From: a bacterium
Lineage (GTDB): Bacteria; JAMCPX01
DNA length: 31,127 nucleotides
Reading direction: 5' to 3'
Assembly: GCA_021792615.1 (NCBI GenBank)
Contig: JAJYUJ010000033.1
Location: 1 to 31,127 of the forward strand
The translations under genes and the position numbers were made by a program. How positions within the stretch are numbered: the stretch's first letter is position 1; each line of letters starts with the position of its first letter. Shown piece by piece: positions 7,373 to 14,647 of the stretch. The notes below the pieces were generated by a model. It had not been told where the DNA came from and made no database searches. It saw only the letters and a list, made by a program, of their open reading frames with translations.

Positions 7373-8539
7373 GTGCTAATTACGAAAAGTATGATGCCGC
7401 TCGTGGATCACATCTATAATCTTTCCGTAAAGATAGGGAAAAGGGGCACTGCCACAGAGGGGGAATACCGCGCCCGGGATTATATCAAAGGTACGTTTGA
7501 CACCATGGGTATTCAGAATTCAGCTGAGCAATTCAAAACCATAACATCCTTTTCTTACCCGTATATGCTTATCTATCTTACGAGCGTTGCAGGGGCCATC
7601 TTTTTATTGCTGCACCGTCCCGTTGTTTCGATCGTACTGACCGGCATCGGTGCTGTTGCATTCTATTTGGAGAACACCTCGTTCCCGCTTGCTGCATCCC
7701 TGCTTCCGAAGAGGACGTCAAGCAACGTGATAGGATATATACCTGCCGGAAAACATGACAAAAACAGGGTAATAGTAACCGCACATTATGATTCCTCCCG
7801 TTCCGGTATTATGTTTTCGCCGAAGTTTGTGAAGGGTTTCAGGAATACATTTATAGGCCTTGTCATATCCATTTTTTCGATGTTCATTCTTACTGCCCTG
7901 TACTGGGTGACCCGCGTGGTATGGCTCAAGGTACTTGTCGCTATCCTGGCTGTCGATCCCCTCGTAACGATAGCCCTGCTGCTGCACCGGGAGTTAAAAG
8001 GGGATTATACGTATGGTGCAAACGACAACGCATCCGGTGTGGGCGTGCTCCTCGGGATAGCGGAAAGGTTCAACCATGAGCCGCTTGACAATACAGAGCT
8101 CTATCTTGTTGCAACAGGGGCTGAAGAGGTCGGTATGGCAGGTATGGCATATTTTGTAAAACAGCACCGGAGACTTTTAAACGACGCCCTTATCATAAAC
8201 ATAGATAACTGCGGCACAGGAGAAGTCTCGTATATCGTCGAAGAGGGGATGATTAAGAAGTTTGCCGCTGACCATGGTATGGTCGCCCTTGCAGACCAGC
8301 TCAGGGGAAAAGGGTTTGAAAATGTCAAACCAAAGGTGTTTACATCCATGTCCACGGATGCGCTTGTGCCGCTGGCACGGGGATATAGGGCAATGAGCAT
8401 CATGGCTTTTGACCATGAAGGCATATTACCCAACTGGCACTGGGAAACGGATATTTTTGAGAACGTCCAGCCCGCAGCCGTTAACCTTGCTTACGAGTTT
8501 GCCTCCGGGCTGATAAAGGCTATCGACTCAAAGATCTGA
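7373..8539 (+). CDS. membrane-embedded M28-family zinc aminopeptidase
   Basis: A 388-residue M28-like metallopeptidase. Candidate zinc ligands follow the M28 order: H138 in TAHYDS, D218 in NDNASG, E251/E252 in GAEEVG, D278 in NIDNCG and H356 in NWHWETD. Two hydrophobic hairpins stand out: about 63-99 before the first ligand and about 159-204 between the His and Asp ligands, so the catalytic fold is interrupted by membrane segments. No signal peptide is obvious. The assigned start is GTG at 7373 behind GGGGGG; ATG at 7391 is an alternative that would remove six residues. It lies 53 bases after the Nudix gene. Substrate is unknown. Confidence 0.85.
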   Translation: MLITKSMMPLVDHIYNLSVKIGKRGTATEGEYRARDYIKGTFDTMGIQNSAEQFKTITSFSYPYMLIYLTSVAGAIFLLLHRPVVSIVLTGIGAVAFYLENTSFPLAASLLPKRTSSNVIGYIPAGKHDKNRVIVTAHYDSSRSGIMFSPKFVKGFRNTFIGLVISIFSMFILTALYWVTRVVWLKVLVAILAVDPLVTIALLLHRELKGDYTYGANDNASGVGVLLGIAERFNHEPLDNTELYLVATGAEEVGMAGMAYFVKQHRRLLNDALIINIDNCGTGEVSYIVEEGMIKKFAADHGMVALADQLRGKGFENVKPKVFTSMSTDALVPLARGYRAMSIMAFDHEGILPNWHWETDIFENVQPAAVNLAYEFASGLIKAIDSKI

Positions 8540-8596
8540 AGATTTTTCTATCTCCTGCTCTCGTTTGAGACAAGCAATTCCAAAGAAGAACAAAAG

Positions 8597-8611
8597 CCGG
8601 GCTTTTCCCGG
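8597..8611. other. GC-rich hairpin in the spacer before the acyl-CoA dehydrogenase
   Basis: CCGGG, loop CTTTT, CCCGG. On the + strand only GTTAAAAAC follows, which is not a T-run. On the - strand the stem is followed by CTTTTGTTCTT, which resembles a weak terminator, but no - strand gene reads into it. The rest of 8540-8720 is A/T-rich and contains AAGGAGTGAG just before the next ATG. Function is unclear. Confidence 0.3.
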
Positions 8612-8720
8612 GTTAAAAACGTGTTAGCAAAATTCAATAGCTTTTTTTCAAATAAAATGTAAGTACCTGATCGGAACTTCGCGATATCCGTCCGAAGATG
8701 CTATCAAAAAGGAGTGAGAA

Positions 8721-10436
8721 ATGAATTATCTGTTACAACCAAAAAAATATAAGAGCCTCATGGCTGACAAAGGGTCGCAGGCCATTATGGACAAAACCAT
8801 TGCCTTCTTCGAGAAGATGGGCAAGACCAGGATCACGGAAGATTTCAACAAGAAGGTCTGGTACAAGGAGTTTGTGGATTTTATCGGGAAAGAGCAGATC
8901 TTTGCCAAGCTTCTGACGCCAAGCCCGTATGGCGGCGGCGACCCCGATTGCCGGTGGGATACCGCCCGCAACAGTGAGTTTTCGGAGATCCTGGCCTTTT
9001 ACGGTCTGGGCTACTGGTATTGTTTTCAGGTGAGTATTCTCGGGCTTGGCCCTATCTGGATGAGCCCCAATGAAAAGGCCAAAAAAAAGGCAGCCGAACT
9101 GCTCAAGAAAGGGGCGATCTTTGCTTTCGGGCTTTCGGAACGGGCACACGGTGCTGATATCTATTCAACCGAAACCACACTGACGCCTCAATCCGGCGGA
9201 ACCTGGGTTGCCAATGGTGAAAAATATTACATCGGCAACGGCAATGAGGCGGAAATGGTTTCGACACTCGGCAAGATCAAGGACGGTACGGACGATTACA
9301 CCTTCTTTATCACCAACTACCGCAACAAGGCTTACGAGCTGAAAAAGAATGTAATTTCCCATCAGGAGTATGTCGCGAACTTCGCGCTCCATGATTATCC
9401 GATTACCGGAGACGATATTCTTTCCCGGGGACCGCATGCGTGGGATTGTGCCCTGAATACCGTGAACATCGGCAAGTTCAATATCGGTCCGGCATCCATC
9501 GGCGTGACCGAACATAGCTTTTACGAAGCCATTACCCATGCGGCAAACCGCATACTCTACGGAATGCACGTTACGGACATGCCGCACGTAAAGAAAAATT
9601 TTGTCGATGCATGGCTGCGCATCGTGGGGATGAAGCTCTACCAGCGACGGGCGACCGATTATTTCCGCGGCGCCAACGCCGATGACCGCCGCTACCTGCT
9701 CTACAATCCTACGAGCAAGATGAAGGTCACCCTGCAAGCCGAGGAAGTCATCAATCTGCTCTGGGAGGTGATCGCTGCAAAAGGTTTTGAAAAAGACACC
9801 TATTTCTCCCTGGCTGCATCGGATATCCGGGGGCCGTCAAAACTGGAAGGTACGGTTCATGTCAATGTGCAGCTTATCCGGAAGTTTATGAAAAATTATT
9901 TTTTCAACCCGGCAGGGTATAAGCCGGTTACACCGGCCCTTTCTGTCAACGATGACCTCTTCCTTTTCAATCAGGGACCGACCAAAGGTCTGGGTTCTGT
10001 GCTGTTTCACGATTACAAACCTGTTTTCGAGGCCAAAAAACACCTGCCGAATGTCGCGGTCTTTATTCAGCAAATCAACTTGTTCAAGGATTTACTGGAG
10101 AAGGCCGGTCCGGACAAGTCACAGGATATGAACCCGGCCTTTTCACTGCCGCTGGGCGAGATGTTTTCCATCGTCGTTTACGGCCAGCTGATTCTGGAGC
10201 AGGCAGACTTTGATGCTCTTGATCCCGATATTCTTAATCAGATTTTCGATTTTATGGTACGCGATTTTGCGGGCTTTGCCCTGCAGATCTACGGCATGCA
10301 TGACACCAGGGACGAGCAGCGCGGCTATTGCACAAAGATCATGCAGATCAGGGCCCAGGGAGACGACGCCCAGTACAACCGGGTCTGGGACAACTACGTA
10401 TTTGCCTTAAACGGCGAATATGCGATGAACGAATAA
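8721..10436 (+). CDS. acyl-CoA dehydrogenase family protein
   Basis: A 571-residue flavoprotein of the acyl-CoA dehydrogenase superfamily, longer than the classical 380-residue enzymes. It resembles the long forms, with about 170 extra residues after the catalytic core. FAFGLSERAHGADI near 134-147 and WVANGEKYYIGNGNEAE near 162-178 correspond to the FAD-contacting middle domain. LEGTVHVN contains E376, in the position of the catalytic base of medium-chain enzymes (YEGT). A strong AAGGAGTGAG ribosome site precedes the ATG. It should oxidise an acyl-CoA to the 2-enoyl-CoA and pass electrons to an electron-transfer flavoprotein, which is not in this window. Its codons look richer in C/G at the third position than those of its neighbours (for example runs such as CGCGGCGCCAACGCC), suggesting high expression or a separate origin. 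Substrate chain length is not predictable. Confidence 0.88.
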   Translation: MNYLLQPKKYKSLMADKGSQAIMDKTIAFFEKMGKTRITEDFNKKVWYKEFVDFIGKEQIFAKLLTPSPYGGGDPDCRWDTARNSEFSEILAFYGLGYWYCFQVSILGLGPIWMSPNEKAKKKAAELLKKGAIFAFGLSERAHGADIYSTETTLTPQSGGTWVANGEKYYIGNGNEAEMVSTLGKIKDGTDDYTFFITNYRNKAYELKKNVISHQEYVANFALHDYPITGDDILSRGPHAWDCALNTVNIGKFNIGPASIGVTEHSFYEAITHAANRILYGMHVTDMPHVKKNFVDAWLRIVGMKLYQRRATDYFRGANADDRRYLLYNPTSKMKVTLQAEEVINLLWEVIAAKGFEKDTYFSLAASDIRGPSKLEGTVHVNVQLIRKFMKNYFFNPAGYKPVTPALSVNDDLFLFNQGPTKGLGSVLFHDYKPVFEAKKHLPNVAVFIQQINLFKDLLEKAGPDKSQDMNPAFSLPLGEMFSIVVYGQLILEQADFDALDPDILNQIFDFMVRDFAGFALQIYGMHDTRDEQRGYCTKIMQIRAQGDDAQYNRVWDNYVFALNGEYAMNE

Positions 10437-10461
10437 ACCCGGCTCAAGCAGGGTGCCGCGG

Positions 10462-11442
10462 TCAGGTGCCGCGTATCTGCGATGCAAAAGCAGGGGGATG
10501 ATGGTGATGTTCCATTGCCCTGATGATACGCGCCAGTGTTGCATTTACATCCGTAGTGATACCGAGCTCATGACCGTATTTTACAATAACACCGTTGAGC
10601 GCATCAATCTCGGTTTTCCTGCCTTTCTCCATGTCCTGTAGCATGGACGCCCGGTGATCCGCGGTCGATGGTACGAGTGCCGCATAGAACAGATCCAGAA
10701 AATCGGTGTAGTGTTCCCACGGCATGACGATACCCATTGCCTTCGCGACCGAATGGGCCTCTTTCACGACATCGTCCATGACGGAAACAATGTCTTTGTT
10801 TTTAACGAGCTCGCCATAGGTCAGTTTGAAGATGGCGCTCAGCGGGTTCAGAGGACAATTGTAAAACATCTTTGCCCAGAGATGCGGATACACGTCATCC
10901 GCATAATACGAAGGTATGCCGCTCGTCTCCAGCAGCATCGCAAGCTCTTCGAGCATGCCTTTGCAAAGGTTGTTTTTCTGCTGAAAGGGACCGATAACGA
11001 TCTGGTCTGCATAAACAGTAACGCGGACAGTACCCGGATCAGGCACTTCGGCCCCGAAGATAACCCGTGCACCGGCTGTTCTGCCATCGCCGATTACGGA
11101 TGCTATGGCCTCCATATTGCCGAGTCCGTTCTGGAACGAAACACACACGCCGTTTTGTTTTAACAGGGGGGCATACATGGTCGCTGCATCGAGCGTATCG
11201 TAACTCTTTACGCACAGAATGATTATGTCGAATGTATCGGCCGCGGGTAGATCTTGAGGTTCGATTGTTGCTATGTTCCGGAGGTTATAGTTTCCCCAGA
11301 TACCCGTTATATCCAGTCCCCGGGATCGGATGCGGCGCAGGTGTTCTCCCCTTCCCGCAAGGGTAACATCGTAACCCGTTTTAAATAAAAATCCACCGAT
11401 CACGGAACCGATTGCCCCTGCCCCTGCAACGAGTATTTTCAT
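10462..11442 (-). CDS. 2-dehydropantoate 2-reductase (PanE/ApbA family)
   Basis: A 326-residue NADPH-dependent ketopantoate reductase-type protein. The Rossmann motif GAGAIGS is at residues 7-13. VKSYDT near 79-84 and KMFYNCPLNPLSAIF near 191-205 match the conserved lysine and asparagine regions of the family. The genuine PanE makes pantoate for CoA, but this family has many paralogues with other 2-oxoacid substrates. It begins 30 bases after the cyclase stop, with AAAGGAGG before its ATG, and is the last gene of a three-gene - strand cluster. Beyond its stop the opposite-strand acyl-CoA dehydrogenase ends, and the bases GGTGCCGCG are repeated directly (10452-10460 and 10465-10473). Family assignment is firm; the exact substrate is not. 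Confidence 0.85.
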   Translation of the reverse strand: MKILVAGAGAIGSVIGGFLFKTGYDVTLAGRGEHLRRIRSRGLDITGIWGNYNLRNIATIEPQDLPAADTFDIIILCVKSYDTLDAATMYAPLLKQNGVCVSFQNGLGNMEAIASVIGDGRTAGARVIFGAEVPDPGTVRVTVYADQIVIGPFQQKNNLCKGMLEELAMLLETSGIPSYYADDVYPHLWAKMFYNCPLNPLSAIFKLTYGELVKNKDIVSVMDDVVKEAHSVAKAMGIVMPWEHYTDFLDLFYAALVPSTADHRASMLQDMEKGRKTEIDALNGVIVKYGHELGITTDVNATLARIIRAMEHHHHPPAFASQIRGT

Positions 11443-11472
11443 GGCCGCCTCCTTTGAACGGACACTCCGGGT

Positions 11473-12969
11473 TTAACCGAGTACCTCATAAACCCTGAGC
11501 TGGTTTTCTTTGCCTTTCACGGTGATCTCTCCGACGAGCTTAGTATTAAACGGTGATTGAATAAACCTGTTTGTCTCGCTTGAAATGAGTATCTGGTTGG
11601 GGGCTGCTTTTGCCTGCAGCCTCGAGGACACATTAACACAATTGCCGATGATGGTATATTCGAGCCTCTGTGGAGAGCCTATCATGATGCCCGTCACCGC
11701 GCCCGTATCCATGCCTATTCTCAGCGATATGGGTGTCCCGCTGTTCCCGGTCCTTACCCATTCAAGCAGTTTTATGGCAGACCGTATGGCCCGGTCGGTA
11801 TCATCCGGATGAGAAAGAGGGGTACCGAATACAGCCATAAATCCATCTCCGAGAAACTTATTTACGGACCCGCCCTGAGATAGTACGATCGTGGTGGCTT
11901 GTTCGAAGAATGCCCTGAGAAGTTTTGCTATATCTTTGGATTCATTTTTTTCCGTCAGCGATGTAAACCCTACAATATCCGCAAAAAGGATCGTGGTCCT
12001 GTCAGCAGTCTGTACATTCCACATCTCCGAAGGATTGTTTTTAATCATGCCGAGCAGGCCTGAAACAGCTTCAATAGGTACGAACCTTTTGATCTGATCC
12101 GACAGGACCATTTCATCGGTAATCTTTTTGGTGAGACGCTCGTGAGCAACATTGAGTGCGAGAAGGTTCGCCATAATGGTCACAAAATTAAGCTGATCCT
12201 CATTGAAGGGAGTCTGACTGACCCTGCGGTCCGCATAGAGCGCCCCGTAGACACGATCTTTTTCCCAGATAGGGGCACAGAGTGCGGAATTTATACCCAT
12301 AGTCTGAATCGTACGGTCTCCGGCAAATCTCTTATCTGCAGCGGCATTTTGTACAAGCAACCCCGCCCTGTTTTTTATAGACCGGCCGAGTATGTTGGAA
12401 CTTATGCCACGGATGCCGGGTCCGTCCTTTCCGCTGGCGGCCTCCAGCACAAGTTCGCCGGTTTTTTCGTCGATAAGTACGATTGCCCCGTACTCGGCCC
12501 TTATAGCATCACAAACCGATTGCAGGATCTTTGCAGATAAGCTGTTCAGGCCGGTTGCATAGATACTTTCCCGCGCCGCTGAAAACAGCACGTCCAGATA
12601 GATGTTGTTAAGAAGCGACGGCGACCCTGCTATGGTATCAAGTTCTTGTGCGGAAACCTCCTTGATCGTCGTAAGATCATTGTCATGAAAAATAAGCACA
12701 ACGCTGCCTGCCGTGATTTCATCATTGTCATACAGCCTTGTTCTTCCCTGGACTTTTTTATTGTTCAGGATTGTGCCGTTGGAACTGCCGTTGTCATAAA
12801 GATAGTATCCGTCCAGTTCCTTTTTTATGACAAAGTGGTTCCTTGAAACACTCGCATCAAGAAGGGGCAGGTCATTGGACGGAAGCCTGCCTGCGCTGAC
12901 ACTTTCCCTGTCTATTTTGTAAACCGTTTCATTCGGGCTGCCTTTATATCTATAAGACAGTAAGGGCAT
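11473..12969 (-). CDS. FHA-GAF-class III adenylate cyclase
   Basis: A 498-residue soluble sensor-cyclase. Residues 1-98 form an FHA phosphothreonine-binding domain (G27-R28, SRNH at 42-45, NGSSNGT at 60-66). Residues 120-290 form a GAF ligand-sensing domain. Residues 320-498 form a class III nucleotide cyclase domain. The metal-binding aspartates are D331 (FADIVGFT) and D375 (FLGDGFMAVFG). The purine-selecting pair is K371 and T439 (EYTIIG), the Lys/Thr signature of class IIIb adenylate cyclases. N446 and R450 (VNVSSR) are the transition-state residues. All key residues are present, so it is predicted to be active and to make cAMP. The start is nine bases after the pentapeptide gene stop, with no clear ribosome site, suggesting coupling. 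Confidence 0.92.
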   Translation of the reverse strand: MPLLSYRYKGSPNETVYKIDRESVSAGRLPSNDLPLLDASVSRNHFVIKKELDGYYLYDNGSSNGTILNNKKVQGRTRLYDNDEITAGSVVLIFHDNDLTTIKEVSAQELDTIAGSPSLLNNIYLDVLFSAARESIYATGLNSLSAKILQSVCDAIRAEYGAIVLIDEKTGELVLEAASGKDGPGIRGISSNILGRSIKNRAGLLVQNAAADKRFAGDRTIQTMGINSALCAPIWEKDRVYGALYADRRVSQTPFNEDQLNFVTIMANLLALNVAHERLTKKITDEMVLSDQIKRFVPIEAVSGLLGMIKNNPSEMWNVQTADRTTILFADIVGFTSLTEKNESKDIAKLLRAFFEQATTIVLSQGGSVNKFLGDGFMAVFGTPLSHPDDTDRAIRSAIKLLEWVRTGNSGTPISLRIGMDTGAVTGIMIGSPQRLEYTIIGNCVNVSSRLQAKAAPNQILISSETNRFIQSPFNTKLVGEITVKGKENQLRVYEVLG

Positions 12970-12978
12970 CTGATGCGA

Positions 12979-14439
12979 TCAAATAAAGATGAATGCGTAC
13001 AGGAGAGCGTTTACCACTGACAGGGCAATCGCACTCTTGAGATATCCGCCGCCTTCGCTCAAAGGGTTGCGCCGCAAGAAAAGAAGGAGGAGCGACGACA
13101 TAAGCAAGCTCAGCACGGTTAACAGTATCCCTGCCTGAAACACAGGATAAACGACCCACGGGGGAATGAGCCCGGCAAAAACATACCGTAACCCCGTGAG
13201 TATGAAGACCAGCGGTCCTGCGATAATGCTTATGAGCGGAAGCAGGATGAGGGAATGCAGGGTTTTGATTGATGGTTCGGGGATGGTCATGGGCTTGCCG
13301 CATTTCTCGCAGTGCTGTTTTGTGTCCTGCTGGTAACCGCACCACGGACATACCGATTTAATGGTCCTTCTTGTGATCTGGGTCTGGGTCAGTGTTGCAT
13401 TATGAAGAGACACGCCTTCCATCTCGGATTCTCTCATGTCCGCATTGCTCAGATTCGCACTGCTGAAATCACCGGAAGAGAAGACGCTGTTGTTCATGAT
13501 TGCACCGGACAGGTTCGCTTCTTTGAATACGGCTTTTGTTGCCATCGTGTGGCTGAGAATGACGCCTTTCATGTTTGCCATGGAGAAGTTCGTGCTGGTG
13601 CACGATGCGTGCGACATACTTGACCTCTCTAAGATTGAACCCGTCAGAATGGCATTGTCCAATTTTGCGTAGTCGAGGATCGCCCCTGAAATCTGGGCAT
13701 AGTCCAGTTGGGAACTTTCGAGGTTTGCACCCCTTAAATTCGTGTCTGTAAGATTGATATTGTTCATCTGTGCCGACGTGATGACAGCTTCGGACATGTC
13801 GAGCCCCGACAGGTTGAGATTGCGCAAGTCACTCGAAGGCATAAAGACCTTTCTCAGCGAGACACCGGCAAGGAGCGCCTTTTGTATGTTCGTACCCTTT
13901 AAGGTTGCCCCGGAAAAATCCGTGCCCCGAAGGTCGGATTCCGAAAGATCGGATGATTCTATATTTGCGTTCACAAAGCTTGATCTATACAGAAGTGCCT
14001 TGTTTAACTTGATACCCGGTGCCCTGACAGCATCAAAGGTTGCCTCTTTTCCGTTTATACCGGTAAGTACAGCCCTTCCCATCTGGCATCCGGTAAAATT
14101 GGTTTCCTCAAGTGTTGCCGCAGACAGATTTGATTCTTGCAGGTTTGAGCCGGAGAAGTCCGCGTCTCTCGCGTCGGTCTTTGTCAGATTTGCCCCCTGC
14201 AGGTTTGCGGATTTGAGTGATGCCCCGATGAGTTTTGCCTCCTGTATCACACAGAATGACAGGTCGGCATTATCGAGCACGGCATCCGAGAGGTCGGCCC
14301 CGGACAGATCTGAATTTCTCATCTTGATACCTTTAAGATTAAGCCCCCTCAGATTCTCTCCCGACAGCTTTATACTCGAAAGCTCCATGGCTTTATCTTT
14401 GTGGTCGGCTATGTACTTAATTAATTCATCCCGTGTCAT
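12979..14439 (-). CDS. pentapeptide-repeat protein with zinc ribbon and C-terminal membrane helices
   Basis: A 486-residue protein. Residues about 23-350 consist of A(D/N)LXX-type pentapeptide repeats (LSGADL, LQGANL, LRGTDFSGATL, LRGANL and many others), predicted to form a long right-handed quadrilateral beta-helix of roughly 16 coils. A zinc ribbon follows, with C364, C367, C377 and C380 (CPWCGY ... CEKCGKPM). Three hydrophobic segments, about 394-417, 429-455 and 466-486, would anchor the protein in the inner membrane with the repeat rod in the cytoplasm (no signal peptide). It sits nine bases upstream of the FHA-GAF cyclase gene, so it may be a scaffold or partner for that enzyme. Upstream is an A/T-rich region shared with the divergent + strand genes. 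The function is not established. Confidence 0.85.
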   Translation of the reverse strand: MTRDELIKYIADHKDKAMELSSIKLSGENLRGLNLKGIKMRNSDLSGADLSDAVLDNADLSFCVIQEAKLIGASLKSANLQGANLTKTDARDADFSGSNLQESNLSAATLEETNFTGCQMGRAVLTGINGKEATFDAVRAPGIKLNKALLYRSSFVNANIESSDLSESDLRGTDFSGATLKGTNIQKALLAGVSLRKVFMPSSDLRNLNLSGLDMSEAVITSAQMNNINLTDTNLRGANLESSQLDYAQISGAILDYAKLDNAILTGSILERSSMSHASCTSTNFSMANMKGVILSHTMATKAVFKEANLSGAIMNNSVFSSGDFSSANLSNADMRESEMEGVSLHNATLTQTQITRRTIKSVCPWCGYQQDTKQHCEKCGKPMTIPEPSIKTLHSLILLPLISIIAGPLVFILTGLRYVFAGLIPPWVVYPVFQAGILLTVLSLLMSSLLLLFLRRNPLSEGGGYLKSAIALSVVNALLYAFIFI

Positions 14440-14498
14440 TAGCGCTTTTCTATATAAGAATTATGTAAAAAATGCAAGCACAATAGAAAAAAACTACA

Positions 14499-14518
14499 AT
14501 CTGTAAGTGATCTGTAAG
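14499..14518 (+). promoter_or_regulatory. Pho-box-like 11-bp-period direct repeat
   Basis: CTGTAAG at 14501-14507 is repeated at 14512-14518 with a four-base spacer; including flanks, ATCTGTAAG occurs at 14499 and 14510. The 7-4-7 layout, one helical turn apart, is that of sites for PhoB/OmpR-type response regulators (the Pho box is two CTGTCAT-like units). A -10-like TATGAA at 14530-14535 lies 11 bases downstream, the distance seen in Pho promoters. It may control the + strand export locus, the divergent pentapeptide operon, or both. Confidence 0.4.
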
Positions 14519-14553
14519 CAAGCATGTGATATGAATATTAATAAGGAGAAAAA

Positions 14554-14613
14554 ATGGAAGGTATACTAAGATTAAAATTTGTGAAGCAGCTTGACGATGT
14601 TCGTATATTTTGA
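14554..14613 (+). CDS. candidate 19-residue small protein or leader peptide
   Basis: ATG at 14554 follows a strong AAGGAG Shine-Dalgarno (14543-14548) at a five-base spacing. The frame runs 19 codons (MEGILRLKFVKQLDDVRIF) to TGA at 14611-14613. It ends 34 bases before the likely start of the exported protein at 14648. The ribosome site is better than that of several real genes in the window, which is the main reason to list it. It could be a leader peptide tied to control of the export locus. Nothing else supports it. Confidence 0.35.
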   Translation: MEGILRLKFVKQLDDVRIF

Positions 14614-14647
14614 TATGGTAAAAATAATGAGTAAAAGAAGGTGGTAT

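Noticed and set aside
10654-11163. A 169-codon + strand open frame opposite panE
   Set aside because: PanE on the - strand has an intact Rossmann motif and catalytic regions; the + frame shows no recognisable feature.
13742-14506. A 254-codon + strand open frame opposite the pentapeptide-repeat gene
   Set aside because: It is the mirror of a low-complexity repeat, which keeps the antisense frame open. It has no ribosome site or family resemblance, and the - strand frame has clear pentapeptide and zinc-ribbon motifs.
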